Source: Castellaniella sp041677825 (lineage in GTDB: Bacteria > Pseudomonadota > Gammaproteobacteria > Burkholderiales > Burkholderiaceae_B). Taken from it: 64,000 bases of DNA. The DNA is taken from NCBI RefSeq assembly GCF_041677825.1, contig NZ_JBAYPG010000001.1, positions 172,168 to 236,167 on the forward strand. The letters are read 5' to 3'. Positions within the stretch are counted from its first letter, which is position 1. Each line of letters opens with the position of its first letter. Made by a program: the position numbers and the translations under genes. Below, in pieces: positions 34,963 to 43,271 of the stretch. Below the pieces are notes generated by a model that ran no database searches, had not been told where the DNA came from, and saw only the letters and a program-made list of their open reading frames with translations.

Positions 34963-35304
34963 TCACTGCGCGGCATCGGCATTGCCGGTGAACGACTTGA
35001 GCGATTTGGCCGCCGTTTGTGCCGCGGCCAATTCGGCCGCAGACTGCGCGACACGCGATTGTTCGGTGCCATCTTCGCCGGCGATTTCACGGGCCATTGC
35101 AGCGGTCTGGGCCCGAATCACCTGCCCGAACAACTGATACACGGCAATTGCAGCGACGGCCACGAGGGCCACCACAATCACGTACTCGACCATGGCCTGC
35201 CCCGCCTGCCTGACCCGCCGCGCGCCCATACCATAGACCACGGAATACCGGACGAACCTGGAGGAAACGAGGGCTTTCATCTTGGAGGAAGCGGGGGTTT
35301 TCAT
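34963..35304 (-). CDS. Flp/TadE-type prepilin (Flp family type IVb pilin)
   Basis: This 113-residue pilin precursor is the first gene of the tad operon. The start at 35304 is set by GGAG 6 nt upstream. A 35-residue leader ends in RRVRQAG, after which the mature protein begins QAMVEYVIVVALVAVAAIAV, with glutamate at +5 as in Flp prepilins. The mature 78 residues have a soluble alanine-rich C-terminal part, longer than the usual Flp subunit. The leader contains a duplicated 8-residue block (MKTPASSK / MKALVSSR). No prepilin peptidase gene (tadV) is beside it. Confidence 0.85.
   Translation of the reverse strand: MKTPASSKMKALVSSRFVRYSVVYGMGARRVRQAGQAMVEYVIVVALVAVAAIAVYQLFGQVIRAQTAAMAREIAGEDGTEQSRVAQSAAELAAAQTAAKSLKSFTGNADAAQ
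35257..35304 (-). repeat. Tandem 24-bp duplication covering the pilin start codon
   Basis: Two adjacent 24-nt units (35281-35304 and 35257-35280) are identical at 20 positions, and all four differences are transitions. Each begins with ATGAAA and contains TTCCTCC. The event duplicated the start codon in frame, so there are two possible initiators. Only the upstream one has a Shine-Dalgarno (GGAG at 6 nt); the sequence before the second has none. Confidence 0.85.
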
Positions 35305-35385
35305 GGCGGACTCCGGCAGGACGGGACAGGCATCCAGTGTCCTGCACCATCCGACCCACCACCATTCGCGCAATCCGAGATGGAT

Positions 35386-35412
35386 AAAAAAACCCCGATG
35401 CATGCATCGGGG
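35386..35412 (-). terminator. Intrinsic terminator after the FAH gene
   Basis: The perfect palindrome CCCCGATGCATGCATCGGGG (35393-35412) forms an 8-bp stem with a CATG loop. On the minus strand it is followed directly by seven T residues (A7 at 35386-35392). It sits 21 bp after the stop of the FAH-family gene and about 80 bp before the pilin start codon, so it closes the metE-heme-ppa gene run and insulates the tad operon. The tad promoter must lie between about 35305 and 35385, but no good sigma-70 match was seen. Confidence 0.85.
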
Positions 35413-35432
35413 CTGGTTGAAGATCGACGCGG

Positions 35433-36140
35433 CTACGTCACCTGCAGTATCAGCACCCCCAGCCCGGCGATCCGGGCCTCGAGCCGATCGCCCACCTGCA
35501 CGGCGCCGACGCCCGCCGGGGTACCGGTAAACAGCAGGTCGCCAGGCTGCAGTTCGAACAGCGTCGAAAGATAGGCAATCGCTTCGGGCACCGGCCAGAT
35601 CATGTCGGCCAGATCACCCGACTGGCGCAATTGGTCATTGACCCGCAATTCGATCACCCCGGAGGACAATGCCCCTACCCGCGCAACGGGGTGCAAAGGC
35701 CCCATGGGGGCGCTGTAATCAAAAGCCTTTGCGGTTTCCCAGGGCCGGCCCGCCTTTTTCGCGGCAGCCTGCAGATCGCGGCGCGTCATGTCCAGCCCGA
35801 TGGCGTATCCCCATACGGCCGCAGCCGCCTGTTCGATGGACAGATCACGGCCACCCGCCGCCAGCGCCACCACCAGTTCGACCTCGTGGTGGAGATCCTG
35901 TGTGCCCGGCGGATACGGCAGTGCGCCGCGGGTGGCCTCGGGTACGCTGAAGGCGGCATCGGCCGGCTTGGCAAAGAAAAATGGCAGCTCGCGACCCGAC
36001 GCGCCCATTTCACGGGCATGATCGGCATAATTGCGCCCCACACAATAGATGCGCCGCACCGGGAAGCGGGCCGTACTGCCGGCGATGGCCAGCGTTGGCA
36101 CAGCTACGTCAGGCAGGGAGAAATGTTCGGATGTCGTCAT
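35433..36140 (-). CDS. Fumarylacetoacetate hydrolase family protein
   Basis: This 235-residue enzyme belongs to the FAH superfamily, metal-dependent C-C hydrolases or decarboxylases acting on 2,4-diketo acids. The metal site and core are visible in FPVRRIYCVGRNYADHAREM, the glutamate pair of DLHHEVELVVAL, GYAIGLDMTRRDLQAAAKKA and LFTGTPAGVGAVQVGD. The sequence is closest in feel to fumarylpyruvate hydrolase (NagK type), but substrate cannot be fixed. It follows ppa by 12 bp and ends before the intrinsic terminator. Confidence 0.88.
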   Translation of the reverse strand: MTTSEHFSLPDVAVPTLAIAGSTARFPVRRIYCVGRNYADHAREMGASGRELPFFFAKPADAAFSVPEATRGALPYPPGTQDLHHEVELVVALAAGGRDLSIEQAAAAVWGYAIGLDMTRRDLQAAAKKAGRPWETAKAFDYSAPMGPLHPVARVGALSSGVIELRVNDQLRQSGDLADMIWPVPEAIAYLSTLFELQPGDLLFTGTPAGVGAVQVGDRLEARIAGLGVLILQVT

Positions 36141-36152
36141 GGTGGCCTGGCA

Positions 36153-36692
36153 TCAGTCGGGTGAGCCGCCGGCGAACCGTTTCACCGAAGCCATGATTTC
36201 CTCCTTGGCGGCATCCAGCCCGGACCAGCCCTGCACCTTCACCCATTTGCCCTTTTCGAGGTCTTTGTAATGCTCGAAAAAGTGCTGGATGCGTGCCAGT
36301 TCTTCAGCTGGCAGGTCATCTGCCGAACGCAGATGGCGATACGGCGGATAGAGTTTGTCGACCGGACAGGCCAGCAGTTTGGCATCCCGGCCTGCTTCGT
36401 CTTCCATGTTCATCATACCAAGCGCCCTGCAACGGATGACCGCACCGACCTGCACCGGGAACGGCGCCAGCACGAGCACATCGACCGGGTCCCCATCTTC
36501 GGACAGGGTTTGTGGAATATAGCCATAGTTGCAAGGATAATGCATGGCCGTGAGCATGAACCGATCGACGAAGACGGCGCCGCTCGCTTTGTCGACCTCG
36601 TATTTGACCGGATCGGCATTCATGGGGATTTCGATGACGACATTGAATTCTTCGGGCCGTTTATCCCCCGGCGGGACCTGATTCAGGCTCAT
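36153..36692 (-). CDS. ppa: Inorganic pyrophosphatase
   Basis: This soluble family I pyrophosphatase hydrolyses PPi to phosphate, pulling biosynthetic reactions forward. The 179-residue length is typical, and the signature DGDPVDVLV with flanking acidic residues is intact, as are YEVDKASGAVFVDRFM and the C-terminal HYKDLEKGKWVKV. It follows hemY by 33 bp on the same strand. Confidence 0.97.
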   Translation of the reverse strand: MSLNQVPPGDKRPEEFNVVIEIPMNADPVKYEVDKASGAVFVDRFMLTAMHYPCNYGYIPQTLSEDGDPVDVLVLAPFPVQVGAVIRCRALGMMNMEDEAGRDAKLLACPVDKLYPPYRHLRSADDLPAEELARIQHFFEHYKDLEKGKWVKVQGWSGLDAAKEEIMASVKRFAGGSPD

Positions 36693-36725
36693 TGGGTTTC
36701 CTTGTTGATCAAAGAATGAAAGGGC

Positions 36726-38111
36726 TCAGCGCTGCAGGCTGCGATCGGATGTCTGTGTCATGTCCACGCCAGGCAGCGGCGCGCTGTCAAAATAGAGGTC
36801 TTCGGCACGCTTGGCCGGACTCTGCGGCTCGGGCTGCGGCGGCGCTGCCACCCCATCGAGGCTCAGGTAACCCGGATCATCACGCACGTCTGCTGCAGGC
36901 AGCATATGCCGGATGGCCGGTATTTCGGCATCTGCCGCCTCACAGGCCTGACGCCAGTGCAGCAGCGCGGACTCGGGCCGCCCGAGGGCATCCTGCAGAT
37001 TGCCCAGCAGGGCATGCACGTGTGCGTCGGAACGCAGCGCCAGGCTACGCTGCAGATAGTGTTCGCCCTGCCCCCAGAGTTCGGCGGCCAGGCACAATTG
37101 GCCAAGAGCCGTCAGCAGGCCCGGGTGCTCCGGACTGGCCTTGAGCCAGAGTTCGGCATGCCCCAGGCGTTTCCTGGCCTGATCGGCATCGCAACGCGCA
37201 TAGGCCCGCAGCAGGCGGTCGTCGAGCTCCTGATTGAGGGCGGCTTCGAGAATGCGCGCGGATTCATCCGGATGGCCAAAACGCAGCTGGGCTTCGGAAC
37301 CCGCCAGGGCCACCAGAGGGTCGAGGCGCTCGGCGCTCGACAGGTCACCCCAGAGGGCCCCCCAATCTGCTTCGGATGCCTCGGCCAGGCGCTGCGCGGT
37401 GGCTTCGCAGATCAGGCGATGTGCCCGGGGCGCTTCAATGGCGCTGCGTCGTGACAGCAGGCGCGTGATGTCATGAACTTGCCGGGCGTGACCCAGCTGG
37501 TGATGTGCGCGCAGGAGCAGGCGCGTGCCATGCAGGAAGCGCGATGAGGCATCCTGCAGCGGTTCGAGCAGTTGCAGCGCCTCGAGGGCACGATTCTGAT
37601 CCAGCAACATTTCGGCAGTCACCGTGTCGACCACCTGGCGCAGCCGCACATCGGATGCCGCGCCTTCACGAGCCATGGCCAGGGTCTGGTCGCGCCGGGC
37701 GTACTCGCCAAGAAGATGCAGGGCGCGTGCCGCACTGAGCCCCGCCAGAACCTTGCGGGGCACCGATGGCGTACGCGACATGAGGGTACCGAGATCCTTT
37801 TCGGCCTGCGCATAGCGGCCTTCGAGCGCGTTGATCCAGCCTTTCTCGAGCAGCTCGACATCGCGCTTCTGGGTTCGACGGCCACGCCAGTCGCGCACCC
37901 GCTGGGGGCCACGCGCCAGCCACTCGACCAGGCGCAGCACGCCATGCAATACGAAAAAGGCCACGATCAACAGTGCAATCGCCAGACTGATCGAGAGCTC
38001 TATACGCCAGGGCTGGGCCAGAATCAGTACATTGCCACCATGATCATTGAGCAGCAAGGCGGCCATGACAGCCGCAGCCAGCAGAACCAGGGTCCAGATG
38101 AGGGTACGCAT
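36726..38111 (-). CDS. hemY: HemY-like inner-membrane TPR protein
   Basis: HemY is an inner-membrane protein linked to late heme biosynthesis in proteobacteria; its biochemical role is not settled, and it is unrelated to the Bacillus oxidase of the same name. The 461 residues show two N-terminal membrane helices (LIWTLVLLAAAVMAALLL and ISLAIALLIVAFFVLHGVL), then TPR-like helical repeats. The gene starts 2 bp after hemX, with AGGGG 5 nt upstream. Confidence 0.9.
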   Translation of the reverse strand: MRTLIWTLVLLAAAVMAALLLNDHGGNVLILAQPWRIELSISLAIALLIVAFFVLHGVLRLVEWLARGPQRVRDWRGRRTQKRDVELLEKGWINALEGRYAQAEKDLGTLMSRTPSVPRKVLAGLSAARALHLLGEYARRDQTLAMAREGAASDVRLRQVVDTVTAEMLLDQNRALEALQLLEPLQDASSRFLHGTRLLLRAHHQLGHARQVHDITRLLSRRSAIEAPRAHRLICEATAQRLAEASEADWGALWGDLSSAERLDPLVALAGSEAQLRFGHPDESARILEAALNQELDDRLLRAYARCDADQARKRLGHAELWLKASPEHPGLLTALGQLCLAAELWGQGEHYLQRSLALRSDAHVHALLGNLQDALGRPESALLHWRQACEAADAEIPAIRHMLPAADVRDDPGYLSLDGVAAPPQPEPQSPAKRAEDLYFDSAPLPGVDMTQTSDRSLQR

Positions 38112-38113
38112 GG

Positions 38114-39394
38114 CTACCCCTGCTGCGGGTCACGGGTGGGGCGCTCGACTGGCAGCCCCTTGCCGGCCCCGGGCGCCTGAGCCCCCCCATCGGATACCGG
38201 CGCATGCAAGGCAGATTGTTCAGCCTCACGGGCAGCGGCCAGAGCGGCCAGGCTGTTTTCCAGGCCGGGCAGCCGGATCTCGATAGGGGTGTCGTGGAGT
38301 TCTCTGGCGAGTTTCAACGCCTGGCGCGCGGATTCATCACGCATGTCGTAACGTTCGTCGATGGCCGTTGCCAGGTAGGCCAGCTCGGTACGCCAGATCC
38401 GGGACTGCTGCATGAGCAAGGCCAACTGGGCCATCATGACCCGCTGCTTGAGGGCTTCGCGAAAACGCAGCGCCTGCTCGGGCGACATCAGCAAAGCGGC
38501 GGGGTCGTCCACCCTGCGCACATCGAACAGTTCGCGCAGGTCGCGGGCCGCCAGGCGCGCGGTTTCCTGGACCTGGCCCCAGGCCTGGCCAGCCATGACC
38601 TGCCACTCGGGCGTGCCCGGTGCCGGGCTGGCGGCCGCGGCTTCGTCCTGGGGCCTGGGGGCAGCCGCTTGTGCATCTGCGGCATCGTGGGCTGGCGACT
38701 GGCCATCTGCCTTCTCGGGGACCAGCAAGGTGGCCGCCCCGACCAGTTCGGACAGGTGGTTGACTTGTTCGGACAGCACCGGCAGATTGATGGTGGCGAC
38801 AGCCCGCAGACGGTCGATGTCACCATTGATGGACTGCTGCAGGGCAGCCAGTGCAGGCCGATTGGCCCGGGCCAGCCGCGCCTGCGCAGATTCGAGCGAG
38901 ATCAGTGCATTGGCGACATTGCCACCCATGGCCAGTTGCTGTTCGGCCATGGCCAGCAGGTGGTCGATATCATTGAGCAACAGCAGGTCGGAACCGCTGT
39001 CGGTCATGAGCTGCAGGGCCTGGTCGAGTTCCTGCACCTGGCCATTGGTGGTTTCCAGGGTGGCCTGCAGATCGCGCAGCTGTGCGGCCTGTTGACGCAC
39101 CTGGCCAAGCGCCTGATCGGCCTGCTCTCGCGTGCGATCCAGCATCTGCTGATAGCCGGCACGCTCTTGCTGGGCATCGGCCAGCAGGGTGCGATACTGC
39201 TGATGCTGATAATAGAGCGCGCCCCCCAGAATGACGGCCAGCAGGACCAGCGCGATCGACAGGATCAGCGAGCCGGCCAGGCGGCGGGATGCGGGCTGCC
39301 CAGCCGAGGCCCGGCTGGCCGAGGAATCCGGAACCGATGCCGATGAATGGGTATCGACATCAGGGGCTGGCGGGTTCTTGTCGGTATCGGTCAT
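38114..39394 (-). CDS. hemX: HemX-like protein
   Basis: This is a single-pass inner-membrane protein of the HemX family, annotated by homology as uroporphyrinogen-III C-methyltransferase-related, although the family lacks a demonstrated methyltransferase active site. The 426-residue protein starts MTDTDKNPPAPDVDTHSS, has one membrane helix (LAGSLILSIALVLLAVILGGAL), a coiled coil (about residues 80-140) and an alpha-helical periplasmic domain. The ATG overlaps the hemD stop (ATGA); an upstream TTG is in frame but less likely. Confidence 0.88.
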   Translation of the reverse strand: MTDTDKNPPAPDVDTHSSASVPDSSASRASAGQPASRRLAGSLILSIALVLLAVILGGALYYQHQQYRTLLADAQQERAGYQQMLDRTREQADQALGQVRQQAAQLRDLQATLETTNGQVQELDQALQLMTDSGSDLLLLNDIDHLLAMAEQQLAMGGNVANALISLESAQARLARANRPALAALQQSINGDIDRLRAVATINLPVLSEQVNHLSELVGAATLLVPEKADGQSPAHDAADAQAAAPRPQDEAAAASPAPGTPEWQVMAGQAWGQVQETARLAARDLRELFDVRRVDDPAALLMSPEQALRFREALKQRVMMAQLALLMQQSRIWRTELAYLATAIDERYDMRDESARQALKLARELHDTPIEIRLPGLENSLAALAAAREAEQSALHAPVSDGGAQAPGAGKGLPVERPTRDPQQG

Positions 39395-40194
39395 GAGGAG
39401 GGCGGGTTCCAAACAGATTGTGCAGCAGCCAATATAGCGCGAAACAGCGAGGATTCATCGGGTGCGCTGATCTGGACGATCGGCGGTGCCGCGCCGGCTT
39501 CTTCACAGCGACATTGTAAACGCCGCACGATTCTTTCGTGCAGTGTCACGGCGGCCAGGCCACTTCCGGGCCACGAGACGCCGTGAAAGGCCAGGCTGCG
39601 ATCGATTGCATCCAGCGCCTCGAGGCTGGTCAACAGCAGCACGAGCGGGTGGCCCCAGGCCAGTCGGCGTGTCACCGTGGCATCCCACAGCACGGGTACA
39701 CGCCGATAGACCGCATGACAGGACACCGTCCACCCATGGGCGGCCAGGCGGGTCGCCAGCCAGTCGCGACCCTGCTGTGCCCGCAGGATGCGGGCCTGTT
39801 GCGGATCTGGCAGGCGTTGCAGCAAGATTTCGAGCAGATGCTCGGAGTCGGGCGCACATCCCGGGCCCGGTGCGAGCACACGGGAGGCGGGTACGCGCTC
39901 GCGCAGCGCCTGGGCTGTTGCAGCACCCACTGCGGCGGCCCAGGCCTGGGCGGGCCACTGGGCATGCTGATCGAAGTACGCTTCAACGGCATGCCGGCTG
40001 ACAAATACGAACAGGTCACCAGGGCCCGGATACGGGCAGGCTCCGGAGACCGTATCGATGCGCAATGCGGGCGCGTCCAGCACATCGCAACCTTCGGCAA
40101 GCAGGCGCCGCGCCAGCCCCTGGTTGCGCTCGGCCGGACGCGTGAGCAGGATGCTGACGCTGCGGCTTTCGTGATGGTCTGGAGACTGATGCAT
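39391..40194 (-). CDS. hemD: Uroporphyrinogen-III synthase
   Basis: HemD closes and inverts ring D of hydroxymethylbilane to give uroporphyrinogen III. The 267-residue protein is as divergent as usual for this family but shows VSILLTRPAERNQGLARRLL, VFVSRHAVEAYF and VLLLTSLEALDAI in the expected order. It follows hemC by 24 bp and overlaps hemX by 4 bp, and this operon position strengthens the assignment. No strong Shine-Dalgarno precedes the ATG. Confidence 0.9.
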   Translation of the reverse strand: MHQSPDHHESRSVSILLTRPAERNQGLARRLLAEGCDVLDAPALRIDTVSGACPYPGPGDLFVFVSRHAVEAYFDQHAQWPAQAWAAAVGAATAQALRERVPASRVLAPGPGCAPDSEHLLEILLQRLPDPQQARILRAQQGRDWLATRLAAHGWTVSCHAVYRRVPVLWDATVTRRLAWGHPLVLLLTSLEALDAIDRSLAFHGVSWPGSGLAAVTLHERIVRRLQCRCEEAGAAPPIVQISAPDESSLFRAILAAAQSVWNPPSS

Positions 40195-40218
40195 GGACGC
40201 CGACGTCAGGCCTGGCGA

Positions 40219-41163
40219 TCAGTTCGGCTCGGGTGGGCCCAACCTGGCCAGAATCCGATCTGCGCCCTGGTCGATCAGAGCGTGCGCCAATTGGACGCCC
40301 AGTGCTTCACCCTGCTCGGGGGCGCAATGGCCTTCGGCCTTGAAGCAGCACGAACCATCCGGCTCTGCCACCAGTGCCCGCAGGAAGATCTCATCGGCCT
40401 GCCAGACGGCATGGGCGGCCAGCGGTACCTGACAGGAGCCGCCCAGAGTACGCGATACGGCCCGCTCGGCCACTACGCAGGCCCGGCTGAGCGCACAGGC
40501 CAGGGGCGCCAGCATCGTGGACAGGTCGCTTCGGGACGCCAGCGTCTCGATCCCCAGAGCCCCCTGCCCCGCCGCCGGCAGGCACCATTCAACCGGCAGG
40601 AATGAGTGAATCCGTTCGGCCAGGCCAAGCCGCTGCAACCCGGATGCCGCCAGAATAATCGCCGAATAGTCACCCCGGTCGAGCTTGCCAAGACGCGTAT
40701 CGAGGTTGCCTCGCAGCGGCTTGACCTGCAGGTGAGGAAAGCGGGCGCGCAACTGGGCTTCGCGCCGCAGGCTGGACGTGCCCACGACCGAGCCCGCCGG
40801 CAGCGCATCGAGGCCGCCGCCGACCGGGCATACCAGGGCATCCCGTGGGTCGGCCCGCTCCAGGATTGCAGACAGCTGAAAGGGCTCGGCAAGATCCACC
40901 GGCACGTCCTTGAGCGAATGTACGGCCAGATCTGCGCGGCCATCGAGAAGGGCGAGTTCGAGCTCCTTGATGAACAGGCCCTTGCCGCCCACCTTGGACA
41001 GGCTGCGATCGAGGATCTGGTCACCACGCGTCGTGAGTTCGAGAAGATCCACCTGACAGGACGGATACAGCGCCTGCAGGCGGCCCTGGACATGGCGGGC
41101 CTGCCACAGGGCCAGGCGGCTCGCCCGTGTCGCGATGGTCAGGTGCCGGGGTGCTGCAAGCAT
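40219..41163 (-). CDS. hemC: Porphobilinogen deaminase (hydroxymethylbilane synthase)
   Basis: HemC polymerises four porphobilinogens to hydroxymethylbilane. The 314-residue protein contains IATRASRLALWQARHV, GKGLFIKELELALLDG, the substrate-binding aspartate in VHSLKDVPVDL, and the cofactor-bearing cysteine in LGGSCQVPLAAHAV. The ATG at 41163 lies 13 bp after the sucD stop; the open frame extends into sucD, but those 34 codons are not part of the protein. Confidence 0.96.
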   Translation of the reverse strand: MLAAPRHLTIATRASRLALWQARHVQGRLQALYPSCQVDLLELTTRGDQILDRSLSKVGGKGLFIKELELALLDGRADLAVHSLKDVPVDLAEPFQLSAILERADPRDALVCPVGGGLDALPAGSVVGTSSLRREAQLRARFPHLQVKPLRGNLDTRLGKLDRGDYSAIILAASGLQRLGLAERIHSFLPVEWCLPAAGQGALGIETLASRSDLSTMLAPLACALSRACVVAERAVSRTLGGSCQVPLAAHAVWQADEIFLRALVAEPDGSCCFKAEGHCAPEQGEALGVQLAHALIDQGADRILARLGPPEPN

Positions 41164-41176
41164 GGCCGCCAGCGCC

Positions 41177-42058
41177 CTACAGCACCGATTTGAGCAGCAC
41201 GCCCATTTCAGACGGGTTGCGCGTGGTGCGTATCCCGCAGGCTTCCATGACCTCGAGTTTGGCACCGGCCGTGTCTGCGCCGCCCGAAATCAGGGCACCC
41301 GCATGGCCCATGCGCTTGCCCGCCGGTGCCGTGACCCCGGCAATGAAGCCCACCACGGGTTTGCTCATGTTCGCCCTGGCCCAGCGGGCGGCATCGACCT
41401 CGTCAGGGCCGCCGATTTCGCCGATCATGATGACGGCATCGGTTTCCGGATCGTCGTTGAACATCTTGAGCACATCCACGTGCTTGAGGCCATTGATGGG
41501 GTCGCCCCCGATCCCCACCGCACTGGACTGCCCCAGGCCCAGTTCGGTCACCTGGGCGACGGCCTCGTAGGTGAGCGTGCCCGAGCGGCTGACGATGCCG
41601 ATCCGGCCTTTCCGATGGATATGACCGGGCATGATGCCGATCTTGATTTCATCCGGAGTGATCAGGCCGGGACAGTTGGGCCCGAGCAGCAGTGTTCTGC
41701 GGTTCTGGTCCCGCATGCGGTTGCGTACCTCGAGCATGTCGCGCACCGGGATGCCTTCCGTGATGCAGATGACCAGATCGAGATCGGCCTCGACCGCTTC
41801 CCAGATCGCTGCCGCGGCACCCGCCGGTGGTACGTAGATGACTGAAACCGTAGCGCCCGTTTGGGCCTTTGCGTCCTGTACGGACGCAAAGATCGGGATG
41901 CCTTCGAAATCCTGGCCTGCCTTGCCCGGATGTACCCCAGCCACGAATGCTGCCTGCCCGTTGGCATACTCACGGCACATGCGCGTATGGAACTGGCCCG
42001 TCTTGCCGGTGATGCCCTGGGTGATGACCTTGGTGTCCTGGTTGATCAGAATCGACAT
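41177..42058 (-). CDS. sucD: Succinyl-CoA synthetase alpha subunit
   Basis: This is the CoA-binding and phospho-histidine subunit of succinyl-CoA synthetase in the TCA cycle. The active histidine lies in RMGHAGALISGG near residue 245, and TGKTGQFHTRMCREYANG and GPNCPGLITPDEIKIGIMPG are also present. The 293-residue length is normal. AGGA sits 7 nt before the ATG. It follows sucC by 20 bp. Confidence 0.97.
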   Translation of the reverse strand: MSILINQDTKVITQGITGKTGQFHTRMCREYANGQAAFVAGVHPGKAGQDFEGIPIFASVQDAKAQTGATVSVIYVPPAGAAAAIWEAVEADLDLVICITEGIPVRDMLEVRNRMRDQNRRTLLLGPNCPGLITPDEIKIGIMPGHIHRKGRIGIVSRSGTLTYEAVAQVTELGLGQSSAVGIGGDPINGLKHVDVLKMFNDDPETDAVIMIGEIGGPDEVDAARWARANMSKPVVGFIAGVTAPAGKRMGHAGALISGGADTAGAKLEVMEACGIRTTRNPSEMGVLLKSVL

Positions 42059-42078
42059 GGATATTCCTCTGAATGTCT

Positions 42079-43239
42079 TTATTGTGCGGCGGCGACCACG
42101 GCTGTCGCCGCTTCAGCCATGGTATCGGCGCTGATGATGGGCAGGCCGGATTCAGCCAGCATCTGTTTGCCCTTCTGTTCGTTCGTGCCCTTCATGCGTA
42201 CCACCAGAGGCACGTCCAGGTCCACGGCACGACAGGCCGCAATGACCCCTTCGGCAATCACATCGCAGCGCATGATGCCACCAAAGATATTCACCAGAAT
42301 CGCCTTCACGTCCTTGTTGGCCAGCATGATCTTGAAGGCCTCGGTCACCTTTTCTGCCGTTGCGCCACCGCCGACATCCAGAAAATTCGCGGGCTCGCCA
42401 CCAAACAGCTTGATGCTGTCCATGGTGGCCATGGCCAGGCCAGCGCCATTGACCAGGCAGCCTATGTTGCCCTCCAGCTGAATATAGGCAAGGTCGTATT
42501 TGCTGGCTTCGATCTCGGCCGGATCCTCTTCGTCGAGATCCCGGTAGGCCACGATGTCCGGATGCCGGAACAGAGCGTTGGGATCGAAGTTGAACTTGGC
42601 ATCGAGTGCCTTGATGTTGCCATTGCCTTCCAGAATCAACGGGTTGATCTCGGCCAGGGAGGCATCCGTGTCCCAGTACACTTGATACAGTTTCTTGAAT
42701 TCGGCAGCCGCCCTGTCTGCCGAAGCCTCGGGCACCCCGATGCCCCGGGCCAGCCCCACAGCCTCTTCATCGGTGAGGCCACGGGTGGGGTCCACGAACA
42801 CCTTGAGAATTTTCTCGGGGGTCTTTTCGGCCACCTCTTCGATCTCCATGCCACCTTCGCTCGAGGCCATGACGCAGACACGCTGCGTGGCTCGGTCGGT
42901 GACGATGCCCACGTAGTACTCTTTCTGGATGTCGGCGCCTTCTTCGACCAGCAGGCGCCGGACCTTCTGCCCCTCGGGCCCCGTCTGATGGGTCACCAGC
43001 TGCATGCCCAGAATCTCGTTGGCCAGCATGCGCACTTCGTCGATGGAGCGGGCCAGCTTGACGCCGCCGCCCTTGCCACGGCCCCCGGCATGGATCTGCG
43101 CCTTCACGACCCACACCGAACCCCCCAATTGCTCGGCCGCCTTCACGGCTTCGTCGACCGTGAAAGCAGGGATTCCGCGTGGAACCGTCACGCCAAATTT
43201 CTGCAGCAATTCCTTGCCCTGGTATTCGTGAATTTTCAT
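42079..43239 (-). CDS. sucC: Succinyl-CoA synthetase beta subunit
   Basis: This is the ATP-grasp nucleotide-binding subunit of succinyl-CoA synthetase, 386 residues as usual. Features are MKIHEYQGKELLQKFGV, KAQIHAGGRGKGGGVKLA in the nucleotide pocket, EINPLILEGNGNIKALDAK and the GGGATAEKVTEAFKI region near the subunit interface. It lies 32 bp after the DUF2889 gene and leads the tightly spaced run sucC-sucD-hemC-hemD-hemX-hemY-ppa. Confidence 0.97.
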   Translation of the reverse strand: MKIHEYQGKELLQKFGVTVPRGIPAFTVDEAVKAAEQLGGSVWVVKAQIHAGGRGKGGGVKLARSIDEVRMLANEILGMQLVTHQTGPEGQKVRRLLVEEGADIQKEYYVGIVTDRATQRVCVMASSEGGMEIEEVAEKTPEKILKVFVDPTRGLTDEEAVGLARGIGVPEASADRAAAEFKKLYQVYWDTDASLAEINPLILEGNGNIKALDAKFNFDPNALFRHPDIVAYRDLDEEDPAEIEASKYDLAYIQLEGNIGCLVNGAGLAMATMDSIKLFGGEPANFLDVGGGATAEKVTEAFKIMLANKDVKAILVNIFGGIMRCDVIAEGVIAACRAVDLDVPLVVRMKGTNEQKGKQMLAESGLPIISADTMAEAATAVVAAAQ

Positions 43240-43271
43240 GAAAGCGTTACCTGTGATGGATGGAGAAAAAA

